Of a stretch of 64,000 nt of DNA, positions 45,150 through 53,749 are shown piece by piece. The notes below the pieces were generated by a model. That model did no database searches. It was not told the DNA's origin and saw only the letters and a program-made list of their open reading frames with translations. Positions within the stretch are counted from its first letter, which is position 1. Every line of letters starts with the position of its first letter. The translations under genes and the position numbers were made by a program. Source of the DNA: Fulvivirga sp. M361 (GTDB lineage: Bacteria > Bacteroidota > Bacteroidia > Cytophagales > Cyclobacteriaceae); contig NZ_VKDC01000006.1 of the NCBI RefSeq assembly GCF_007097395.1, positions 62,001-126,000 of the forward strand, read 5' to 3'.

Positions 45150-48100
45150 TTATTCCTGGAATTTCTTGCTGACAACCAGTTTTTTCGTGTCAACCAATTT
45201 CGAATCCAGGTATATCATGATCATATAAATACCTCCTTTGTTAAAAAAAGTATTATTGCCTGCTTGATTCAACGTATAACCGGTAACTCCTGCTGTAAGA
45301 GGAATGGTTTCAGACTGTCCTAGTGGGTTGACCATCGTTATGCGCCCCTGCCTGAAAGGATATCCTTCTATACTCAGCGTTGTTTGACCATCGGTTGGAT
45401 TTGGATAACACCTGATCTCCGCCTGGATAATTTCTTCCCTATTGGTGACTATTTCCAGAGCAACCGTTTTGATAATATCCTTGTCTGTAACGGTAACCGT
45501 TCCTTCGGTTTCTTTATAACCCTTTGCTGATACCAGGTAGTCATAAGATCCTGCCTCCAGATTGTTTAGTATGACTACTCCGGCTGCGTCAGTAGTATAA
45601 GCAGAACCATTGAAGTCTACTCTGGCATTTTTGATCGGATGGCTGCCATCAGTTACATTAAGAGCTAATCTATAAAAGGGGTCGGGTCGGTCGGTCAATG
45701 TGATGGTTTCAATGATACTTTGATCGATGATAGTGAGTGTGCCGCTCATATCCATATGGCCTTCTGCAGTTACGGTGTAGCTATAGATACCTGAAGCAAC
45801 ATTCATGATCAGTACAGAGCCATTTAGGTCTGTTGTGTAAAGTGAGCCGGCAAAGTTTACAATGGCGCCGGCGACAGCACCGGTGCCATCTGTTATATCA
45901 AAAGTAACGGTATGAACAGGGTTTTGTAAAGCGGTTAATACGATGGATTCATTGCTATTTTTATCGGTTATGGTAACCGTTCCACTTGCGTTTTCATAGC
46001 CCTGTGCGGTTACTGTATATTGGAAGGTACCTTTTGCTACATTCGGGACCGGGACTACTCCATTGATATCTGAAGTATAATTCGAACCATCAAAATTTAT
46101 TATAGCATTTTCAATGGCGTTTGTGCCATTGCTCACTTTGAAGGTCAACGTATACGTTGTATTGGTGGTCTCCGTAGCTATGAAATTCTGAGTAATATTT
46201 TCGCTGACATTACTTATTTCAAAAACCTCCGGACTGAAATTATATCCTGTTAGCTCCGGCCGGATAACATATGAGGCATTTGTTGCTACCCGTACGCTGT
46301 AATTTCCGTTCAGGTCTGTTCTTACCGCTTTGTTAAAACCATTCAAGGAAACCCCTTGCTTAGGGTGGCCATTTTTATCCGTGACGGTACCGGAGATCTG
46401 GTAATCACCATTGGGTATGGCTATGAAATAGGGTTGCGAAGGGGGAGGGGTATTCCAGGTCTGTGCAACATAGGCGTCATGATAAGGGGGTGAAAAAGTA
46501 TACCCTTCTAATTCAGGAGTAATGGGGCCGGTCCAACTCCATGCCATTTTAACGCCAAATTCACCTTTTTTACTCGTGATTGCTTTTTTGCCATCGAAAC
46601 CATGAATTTTTACCCCTTCCACCGGATTACCTTCTGGATCTACCACTTTTCCGCTATAAAATATGGCGCTCTGTACCGGCAATTCCTGAAAGTTCACCTC
46701 CATGTTTCCCGCAAAACTGTCGATTTCAACCGTGTACGGAGAAAATAGAGAAGAATGGTTGCGTACAGGTTTGATCACTCCTGACCATCCAATGGTCAAT
46801 TGCGTAAAATAGGATCCGTCGCCAAGTGAATAAACCTCCTGGTCCAGTCCGCTAATCCAAATGTTATTGATTGGATTACCATTCTGTTTTGTTACTTTTC
46901 CTCTTAATGTGGCATAACCCACATGTTCCATGGTGAAATTAATATTCGGGATATTACTTTGTACAACACTCACAACACGTTCTTGAGTAGATCTATACCC
47001 TAATAACTCAGTCGATATCGTATATTCTGTATTCTTCGGTACTTGAATGGAAAAATGACCGTTTCTATCCGTGTATACTTCATCGGGTACGCCTTTGATG
47101 TGAACCCGATTGACCCCTTTACCATTTTGGTCGGTAACGGTTCCTGATATTTTAACTTCTCTTTTCAGGTACGCTGTGAAATTGAGCCCTGTGGTTACTC
47201 TGTCAAGACCCTCCAGTACAATGGACGAAGGGGAAAAGATGTAATCAGGGTGGGACGGTGTAATAACGATGGGTTCCTCTTTATTTACCCTCAATTGATA
47301 TCGTCCTCTTTGTGTCGTAGTAGCGATGGATTTTCCGCTATTCAGAGAAATGCCCTTTATCACTTGTTCGTGTTCGTCACGCACTATACCATGTAATAAA
47401 ATGGTAGTTGATTGTGAATGACTTGCTACCGTTCGTATGCCTGTGACCCCTTGTGTTGCCAGGCTTCTGGCTCGGGTCATAATTTTTGATTGAATGCCTT
47501 CATAACTTCCTCCACGTGCTGTTCGAGTTGTTCCGGACGTGGGACCCTGAGGATTGAAGTACTCGGTGTAAAAATACTGCTCTTCCAGGTAATAATCCGA
47601 GCATAACTCCCTGACATTACCTGAAAGGTCATGGAGCCCTAATTCATTTGCTGCCTTCAAACCGACAATGTTGGTTCCCTTGTTATTCTTGGAAGGGTCT
47701 CCGAAGTTATTCCCTGTCATAGGGTTGTTTAAATTCACATCTCCAAATAAAAACCATGCACAAGAACGGGCATTATTAGAACCACTGTAGGTATATCCTT
47801 GTGATTGATTACCACCTCTTGCTGCATATTCCCATTCTGCTTCGGAAGGTAATCGTTTATCTGCCCAGTCTACAAAAAGTTCCATACCCTTAATCGTAAG
47901 CCAGTTGGCAGGATATTGTTCAAACCCCGCTTTTATCGATAATTGGCTGCCGTCCCAGGTAAGTTTGGAATGTTTTTTAAAGTCAAAGGTAGCGGCGTCT
48001 GATTTCACGTGACAGAGGGCGACAGGATCAACGTCTGTGAAATGACCATTGTTATCCATCTTCAAGATGCCCGGATGGTATAGCAGCCTGTTTTTGTCAG

Positions 48101-49673
48101 CATCCACATACCATGAATCTTTTGTAGCATTCAAAAAAGCCAGGAACTGAGCATAGGTGATCTCGTATTTGGCCATACTGAAGTCATCCAGGAAAACGGT
48201 GCGCTGTGGTGTGATCTCCTTTACAAAAAGTTTACCAAATGTTTCAAAACCCGGGACAAGCATGGTTAACTCAGGATGACCCATTGAAAACTCTCCGCCG
48301 TCTATATCAATCATTTCAATTTGAACAGCGTTATTATCGTTTTTCCACGGGGTGAAGGATTGTACCGGAGACTCGAAAAGTACCCCGCTTTCATTTCTTG
48401 TTACCACTTTCCAATAATAAGTAGCATAGGCTTCTTTTACGGCAACCTCAAAGAAATTTTCCCGAAGTCCGGGAGCCATGAGGGTAGTTGGAGCAGGGTT
48501 TTTATCCAGGTACAGATCGTAATAAATAACCTCATCGGGGTTAAGTGTAGTTGGTGTCCACTGAAGTCTAGGTCGCCGGCCTATGTTAATGAATTGGTCC
48601 TTTATTAACAATTCAGGTGCCTGAGGGCGTTCATACGGGATGTAGGACAGTACCTGGCTTTCAGTAGCATTCACTCCATCCGTAGCTACCACTTTCCAGT
48701 ATTTCCTGTTGTAAGCTTCCTCAATGTACAGGGTGACTTGATCATATTGAATGTTTTCAGCTACCAAAGTGGTGGGGTTCGGAGTGTCATCAACATATAT
48801 GCTGTAGCTTATCTGATCCTTGTCCTTATCACTTGAAATCCCCCATTTAAAGGTGATTTCTTTCCCTATATTGGGGATACTGCCATCAGGTAATAACGAT
48901 GTTGGTGCGGTGGGAGGATCATTAAAATAGTTTTCAACCGTAAATCTTACAACCGGTCCTGACACGATACTTCCGTCATAACCATCTATTGCCTCCACTT
49001 TCCAAAAATAAGTGGCCTGGTCTTCCTGCTGAAAGGGGATGTTGTAACTGTTGCCGGTAAGCCCCTCCGCTATTAAAGGCGGGTTACCCGTTGCCTTTCC
49101 GAAATAGAGTTTATAGGTCACCGGGTCATTATCCGGATCATTACTTGGTGACCATTGAAGCGTTAAGTTTTTGCTGGGAATATCTTTGGCAAAATGCACA
49201 GGGTAAGTTATTTGCGGAAGGGAAGGTACAGTGTTTTTCCGGACGGTGGTAAAGCTGAATACTTCACTGCTATACACAGTACCATTGTCTATTTTAGCCA
49301 CCACCTTCCAGTAGTAAGTGGTGTTGTATTCAAATGGCGTGGTACCTTCACTATATACAAAAAGAGTAGTGTCGGCGTTATGTGGAAAGGTAAGTGCGCT
49401 GGCGGTACCATCGGTCCATCCGTCGGTAATACCTGATCTATATAATGAAGGATCAGTATCCGTTCCGAAATATAAGTCGTAAGCGACGCTTGAACCGGGC
49501 GGGACCTGGACATCGATCCATACCAAACCGAATGAATTCTCTACCGGTAACCTGTCCGCCTTGTCCTGAGGGATCATCAATGCTACGTCTGAAGAATAAG
49601 CTGTGGCGGTCAGGGAATTTAACAAAAGAAGTAAGACCCATACCTGTCCTTGAAATGATGATGGCTTTTTCAT
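45150..49673 (-). CDS. 1507-residue multidomain T9SS cargo with a sulfatase-modifying-factor (SUMF1) fold
   Basis: After a signal peptide there are four fibronectin-III-like repeats (about 30-447, each ending with a YYWKVV or YFWKVE-type strand). A SUMF1/FGE-sulfatase domain follows at about 450-755 (GGEFSMGHPE, RLPSEAEWEYAARGG, LSGNVRELCSDYY, ARGGSYEG). Then come five carboxypeptidase-regulatory-like repeats (about 760-1165, SGTVTDQNGKGV type), three near-identical beta repeats of about 83 residues (about 1170-1415), and a T9SS sorting domain. In active formylglycine-generating enzymes two cysteines follow RGGS; here that stretch has none, so sulfatase activation is unlikely. No sulfatase gene is nearby. 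The protein probably acts as a large surface binding or adhesion factor. Gene is convergent to the mannanase, 41 bp apart. Confidence 0.85.
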   Translation of the reverse strand: MKKPSSFQGQVWVLLLLLNSLTATAYSSDVALMIPQDKADRLPVENSFGLVWIDVQVPPGSSVAYDLYFGTDTDPSLYRSGITDGWTDGTASALTFPHNADTTLFVYSEGTTPFEYNTTYYWKVVAKIDNGTVYSSEVFSFTTVRKNTVPSLPQITYPVHFAKDIPSKNLTLQWSPSNDPDNDPVTYKLYFGKATGNPPLIAEGLTGNSYNIPFQQEDQATYFWKVEAIDGYDGSIVSGPVVRFTVENYFNDPPTAPTSLLPDGSIPNIGKEITFKWGISSDKDKDQISYSIYVDDTPNPTTLVAENIQYDQVTLYIEEAYNRKYWKVVATDGVNATESQVLSYIPYERPQAPELLIKDQFINIGRRPRLQWTPTTLNPDEVIYYDLYLDKNPAPTTLMAPGLRENFFEVAVKEAYATYYWKVVTRNESGVLFESPVQSFTPWKNDNNAVQIEMIDIDGGEFSMGHPELTMLVPGFETFGKLFVKEITPQRTVFLDDFSMAKYEITYAQFLAFLNATKDSWYVDADKNRLLYHPGILKMDNNGHFTDVDPVALCHVKSDAATFDFKKHSKLTWDGSQLSIKAGFEQYPANWLTIKGMELFVDWADKRLPSEAEWEYAARGGNQSQGYTYSGSNNARSCAWFLFGDVNLNNPMTGNNFGDPSKNNKGTNIVGLKAANELGLHDLSGNVRELCSDYYLEEQYFYTEYFNPQGPTSGTTRTARGGSYEGIQSKIMTRARSLATQGVTGIRTVASHSQSTTILLHGIVRDEHEQVIKGISLNSGKSIATTTQRGRYQLRVNKEEPIVITPSHPDYIFSPSSIVLEGLDRVTTGLNFTAYLKREVKISGTVTDQNGKGVNRVHIKGVPDEVYTDRNGHFSIQVPKNTEYTISTELLGYRSTQERVVSVVQSNIPNINFTMEHVGYATLRGKVTKQNGNPINNIWISGLDQEVYSLGDGSYFTQLTIGWSGVIKPVRNHSSLFSPYTVEIDSFAGNMEVNFQELPVQSAIFYSGKVVDPEGNPVEGVKIHGFDGKKAITSKKGEFGVKMAWSWTGPITPELEGYTFSPPYHDAYVAQTWNTPPPSQPYFIAIPNGDYQISGTVTDKNGHPKQGVSLNGFNKAVRTDLNGNYSVRVATNASYVIRPELTGYNFSPEVFEISNVSENITQNFIATETTNTTYTLTFKVSNGTNAIENAIINFDGSNYTSDINGVVPVPNVAKGTFQYTVTAQGYENASGTVTITDKNSNESIVLTALQNPVHTVTFDITDGTGAVAGAIVNFAGSLYTTDLNGSVLIMNVASGIYSYTVTAEGHMDMSGTLTIIDQSIIETITLTDRPDPFYRLALNVTDGSHPIKNARVDFNGSAYTTDAAGVVILNNLEAGSYDYLVSAKGYKETEGTVTVTDKDIIKTVALEIVTNREEIIQAEIRCYPNPTDGQTTLSIEGYPFRQGRITMVNPLGQSETIPLTAGVTGYTLNQAGNNTFFNKGGIYMIMIYLDSKLVDTKKLVVSKKFQE

Positions 49674-51051
49674 AAAACTAATCTAGTATGTATGCCTGTG
49701 CGTCAAAAAATGAAGTTTTAGCAGGTCAACTTCGCGCAATTATGGTTACATTTTTTAAAAATTGTATGCTGCCTGTTATTTTAACTCTCTCTGAAAAGTT
49801 CAAAAATCTTTAAGGTTAAAGTTCTGATTTGCACTGCTGAAATCATATAACCAACCTTGGTCATTTTTAAAGTCACGGCCACATTTTATTCAGCAAATCT
49901 TACAAATACCCTCCGAAGAAATCTAGATTATTGAATGACTTGCTTTCGGGCATGTCGTGATTTTATCCTTTAAGAACATTAACTTTTCAGTATAACTACA
50001 AGCGTGATAGGAAAAAGTAACCCTCTAATGTATTTTTCTTGATGTCAGTGTCTTTTATGACATGAGATAATTTCATACTATAGGAACTTCAGGCAAGACG
50101 ATATAAGAGTATAGAAGTACTTTTCAAGTAGCTAGCTAAACATGGAGTTACTTAATTATAAGGTAGTGCCAAAGTATTAAATACAGACAAGGACCAATGC
50201 CATGAAAGGATCAGACAGATGAAGGAGTCTGCTTTGTCAGACGTAAAGGATTGAGTCTTAACAAGCAAGTACTATTACATATAAATGTGGCTTATACCTT
50301 GGGTTGAGCCAACCCTGTACCACAACTTAATGGACGGGCTTTTTACAGCATTTTTAGAAAAAAGAAAATCATGGGCACTACCTATCGAAAAAACGGCCAT
50401 AAAGGCTTAACAGTCTGTTCTATGCCTGAAAAATGGCAAAGAGAATAAAGTAACAAGCAAGATTCAAACCTGGTCTAATGACTTTTGCTATAATTTTTAA
50501 AGCGGACCAATGGGAGTTACAAGGCTTAAAATTGTATTATAATTATTGAGATATTTTGAATAGGATGTTGTGGCTGATAGAAAATATTAAAAAACAGAAA
50601 TTAACGCGTAAGAATGAAATTGAAACTAATCCTACTGGCTTTGCTGGTGACATTTGTTTAGCCATTAGCCCTCGCTCAAGGAAGCGCAACCAAATAAAGA
50701 GCTGGAGTCAGGTTACATTGATCAATATCCCAAAGATGTAGAGGCCGTTATATTAGAAGAGGTCAATAAGGTCATAAAAAAAATATAGATCCTGATCAAC
50801 TGATCATTATCAAATCAGGTTCATTGGATCAGTAGCACATACTGTTGATTTAAAACATTATGAAGTTCAACTAAAACTGGGGAGGTCAATGCATAAGGAA
50901 ACAATAATGTTTCTGAGTCAACATACCGTTTTGGTTTAGGTTAGGTTAGATACGGTAAACGATCCTGGTGCCAAAAAGATGGCATCAGGGTCACCTCCTT
51001 TGAAGTTTAGAATAGAAATGTATTATTGCACGAAAATCAGATATAAATAAA
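49674..51051. other. Long non-coding or decayed region, 1378 bp
   Basis: No intact gene of credible composition occupies this stretch. The right half contains the interrupted gene described at 50614-50938. The left part holds only short open frames with many stops on both strands. A small GGGTTG/CAACCC hairpin lies near 50303-50317. The density of stops and the remnant suggest a region undergoing decay rather than an RNA locus, but a non-coding RNA cannot be excluded. Confidence 0.55.
50614..50938 (+). pseudogene. Decayed small secreted-protein gene
   Basis: An ATG at 50614 opens a signal-peptide-like sequence, MKLKLILLALLVTFV, which hits a TAG at 50659 and then continues in frame as PLALAQGSA. 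After a +1 shift near 50690 the reading continues PNKELESGYIDQYPKDVEAVI, stopping at 50786. A further shift at the A-run near 50777-50783 gives IDPDQLIIIKSGSLDQ. Another shift near 50840 gives AHTVDLKHYEVQLKLG, ending about 50938. Several frame-linked, protein-like segments in order are best explained by one gene with multiple lesions. The parent family is not recognised. Confidence 0.5.
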
Positions 51052-51504
51052 ATGAAGAAAAGTAATTTGATAGTAGTACTGACATTACTTGTTGCAGGAA
51101 CAGTAAAGGCGCAGATCCATGACCCTGTGAAATGGAGTACTTCAGCTAAAAAAGTATCGGATACGGAATATGAATTAATAGCCACTGCTCATATTGAAGA
51201 TGGATGGCATTTATATGCGCAGTCCGTACCGGATGATGGACCGAGACCAACCGTTTTCTCTTTCGAAGGGAATAGCAATTATCTGAAAAAGGGGAATACG
51301 AAAGAAGCGGAAGGCCATACCGTGGATGATCCGATCTTTGAAATGCGCATTAAATACTTTAGTGAGGAGACAGCATTTAAGCAGCGCATTAAACTCAAAA
51401 ATGATACACCTTTCAAAGTGAACGGAGTCGTAGAGTTTATGGTATGTAACGACGAGATGTGCCTACCCCCAAAGGAAGTAGACCTGACTTTTGAAGTAAA
51501 GTAG
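51052..51504 (+). CDS. Stand-alone DsbD N-terminal (alpha) domain protein
   Basis: The 150-residue secreted protein has a signal peptide ending in GTVKA. The rest is a single domain closely matching the N-terminal domain of the DsbD encoded 258 bp downstream (HDPVKWSTSAKKVSDTEYEL against HDPVKWHTSVEKTSDTAYKL). The cysteine pair expected to carry electrons in DsbD-alpha is present as Cys132 and Cys137 in FMVCNDEMCLPP. It has no transmembrane part and no thioredoxin domain. It is probably a free periplasmic shuttle that accepts electrons from DsbD, or a decoupled duplicate of it. The similarity implies local duplication. Confidence 0.85.
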   Translation: MKKSNLIVVLTLLVAGTVKAQIHDPVKWSTSAKKVSDTEYELIATAHIEDGWHLYAQSVPDDGPRPTVFSFEGNSNYLKKGNTKEAEGHTVDDPIFEMRIKYFSEETAFKQRIKLKNDTPFKVNGVVEFMVCNDEMCLPPKEVDLTFEVK

Positions 51505-51580
51505 GTTGGTTTTTAGGTGTAGTTATCTAAAAATCAGATATTTATACCCAAGCTATTAAAGCCAAGGAAGAAAAAGATCA

Positions 51581-51701
51581 TCGTCACAGCGAGGGGGGAT
51601 ACGACCGCGGCTGTCTCCTGGTCTTGGCACGTGTATTTATTCGATTTACATGCCACGATCAGGAGATTGACTCTTCCTCATTCTTCTTCATCGCAATGAC
51701 G
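51581..51701. repeat. REP-like imperfect palindromic element
   Basis: The element begins TCGTCACAGCGAGG and ends TCATCGCAATGACG. Its inner arms TCTCCTGGTCTTGGCACG (51614-51631) and CATGCCACGATCAGGAGA (51649-51666) are inverted copies with three mismatches in 18. The GTCATTGCGA... and ...CAATCTCC-type ends resemble a widespread intergenic palindrome seen in many bacterial genomes. It sits in the spacer between the DsbD-alpha gene and dsbD. Only one copy is evident in this window, and it looks degenerate. Confidence 0.6.
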
Positions 51702-51762
51702 TTTGTTTAAGGATATTTTAAGATATACATCAACCCAGGACTAACACCAAATTGTACTATCC

Positions 51763-53736
51763 ATGATGAAAAAAGTAGCCAGTGTACTTATATGTTCATT
51801 CCTTTGCCAATTTTATGCATTAGCACAAGTACATGACCCTGTGAAGTGGCATACGTCAGTTGAGAAGACCTCTGATACAGCCTATAAACTAGTTTCCACA
51901 GCCACCATAGATCCAGGCTGGCACTTGTATTCACAAGAAGTGCCCGAAGGCGGCCCAATTCCTACTACCTTTATTTATGATGATGAAAATGGGGCATTTA
52001 AGCTCATTGGTAATACTTCTGAAGCGAAAGGACATGTGGTAGATGATCCGGTTTTTGATATGCAGATCAAGTATTTTGAAAACCAAGCTGTATTTGAACA
52101 ACGTATAGAAGTTGTAGGAGATAAAACGCAGGTAAATGGTTTTGTAGAGTTTATGGTCTGTGATGACACAAAATGTTTACCGCCTAATGAGGTAGAACTT
52201 ACTTTCTTCATTGCTGACGGCAATAGCAGTCAGGCCCAAAATACTGATGACGAAGGTGATGCACCATCGGCATCAAAAGATCCTGCCGGTAAAAGTGAAA
52301 AAGGCCTGTTTACGATCTTCTTTATCGCTTTCTTCTCTGGTTTTGCTGCTCTGTTAACTCCTTGCGTGTTTCCGCTGATACCCATGACGGTCAGCTTTTT
52401 TACAAAGCAGAGTAAAAGTAAGGCTGCAGGAGTGAGAAATGCTGTGGTTTATGGTTTGTCAATAGTTATCATCTATGTTTTCTTAGGATCATTGGTAAGC
52501 TTAATTTTCGGGGCCGATGCCCTGAATGCGTTGGCTACCAATGTCTGGTTCAATATCATTTTCTTTCTGCTCCTGATAGTATTTGCCGCTTCTTTTTTGG
52601 GTGCCTTTGAACTTGTATTACCTCATACCTGGGCAAATAAAGTAGATCGGCAGGCTGACCGGGGTGGCTTTATTGGCATTTTCTTTATGGCCCTGGCGTT
52701 AGCCATTGTTTCTTTTTCATGTACAGGGCCTATTGTTGGTACCTTATTGGTGGAAGCCGCTTCAGGAGGTAGCCAGGTTGGTCCTGTTATTGGTATGTTA
52801 GGGTTCTCTCTGGCCCTGGCCATTCCATTTGCTTTATTCGCTGCATTTCCGGGGTGGATGAACTCACTGCCAAAATCAGGAGGTTGGTTAAATACGGTTA
52901 AAGTCGTACTGGGGTTTTTAGAACTGGCATTGGCGTTTAAATTTTTATCCAATGCTGATTTAGTATTGCAGTTACACTGGTTAGAACGCGAAGTCTTTAT
53001 TTCTATCTGGATCGCCATCTTCGGAGGCTTGACCCTCTATTTATTTGGTAAAATTCAATTGCCTCATGATTCACCCCTGTCACATATATCCGTGGGCAGG
53101 CTGAGTTTGGGATTAGTAACATTGTCATTTACCCTTTACATGGTCCCGGGCTTATGGGGAGCTCCTTTGAATTTAATAAGTGCCTTTCCACCTCCACAAC
53201 ATTATAGTGAATCGCCTTATGGGGTAGGTTTCGCTAAGTCCGGTGGTGGCACAGCGGCAGCAAATCATGATGAGTTACCGGATGGAGCTCATTTAATGCC
53301 ACCTCATAACATCCTGGCTTTTAATGATTATGCTAAGGGATTGGCCTATGCTAAAAAAGTAGGAAAGCCGGTAATGATAGATTTTACCGGGCATGCCTGT
53401 GTGAATTGCAGAAAAATGGAGCAAAATGTCTGGGTCAAGCCTAAAGTATTGGACATTTTAAAAAATAGCGTCATATTGATATCGCTATATGTAGATGACA
53501 AGCGGAAGTTGGCAGCTGATGAAATGGTGGAGTCGAAACTTAAGCCCGGCAAAAAACTGAAATACATTGGCCAAAAATGGAGTGAATTACAGACGATTAA
53601 ATATAAAACAAACTCACAACCCTTTTATGTGCTGATGGATCATAATGAAGAGAACCTCATCGATCCGGTGGCTTATACACCGGATGTGGATGAATACTAC
53701 CAGTGGCTGGAAGAAGGGATAGGGAATTATAAATAA
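51763..53736 (+). CDS. dsbD: Thiol:disulfide interchange protein DsbD
   Basis: The 657-residue inner-membrane protein has the full three-part architecture. A signal peptide leads into the periplasmic alpha domain (about 22-155) with redox Cys133 and Cys138 in MVCDDTKCLPP. A membrane domain of about eight helices (about 180-480) follows, with one cysteine in LLTPCVFPLIPMT and the other in FSCTGPIVG. The C-terminal thioredoxin-like gamma domain (about 525-657) has Cys546-Val-Asn-Cys549. DsbD passes electrons from cytoplasmic thioredoxin to periplasmic isomerases and cytochrome maturation factors. It is preceded by a stand-alone copy of its alpha domain and followed 13 bp later by an aminotransferase gene. 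Confidence 0.93.
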   Translation: MMKKVASVLICSFLCQFYALAQVHDPVKWHTSVEKTSDTAYKLVSTATIDPGWHLYSQEVPEGGPIPTTFIYDDENGAFKLIGNTSEAKGHVVDDPVFDMQIKYFENQAVFEQRIEVVGDKTQVNGFVEFMVCDDTKCLPPNEVELTFFIADGNSSQAQNTDDEGDAPSASKDPAGKSEKGLFTIFFIAFFSGFAALLTPCVFPLIPMTVSFFTKQSKSKAAGVRNAVVYGLSIVIIYVFLGSLVSLIFGADALNALATNVWFNIIFFLLLIVFAASFLGAFELVLPHTWANKVDRQADRGGFIGIFFMALALAIVSFSCTGPIVGTLLVEAASGGSQVGPVIGMLGFSLALAIPFALFAAFPGWMNSLPKSGGWLNTVKVVLGFLELALAFKFLSNADLVLQLHWLEREVFISIWIAIFGGLTLYLFGKIQLPHDSPLSHISVGRLSLGLVTLSFTLYMVPGLWGAPLNLISAFPPPQHYSESPYGVGFAKSGGGTAAANHDELPDGAHLMPPHNILAFNDYAKGLAYAKKVGKPVMIDFTGHACVNCRKMEQNVWVKPKVLDILKNSVILISLYVDDKRKLAADEMVESKLKPGKKLKYIGQKWSELQTIKYKTNSQPFYVLMDHNEENLIDPVAYTPDVDEYYQWLEEGIGNYK

Positions 53737-53749
53737 ATGTCTATTGGAA

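Noticed and set aside
45150-49673. Annotation of the giant protein as an active formylglycine-generating enzyme
   Set aside because: The catalytic cysteine pair after RGGS is missing and no sulfatase gene lies in the window.
50163-50460. Possible transposase remnant in the region before the pseudogene
   Set aside because: Short translated pieces have charged residues but no DDE, HTH or terminal repeat that could be recognised.
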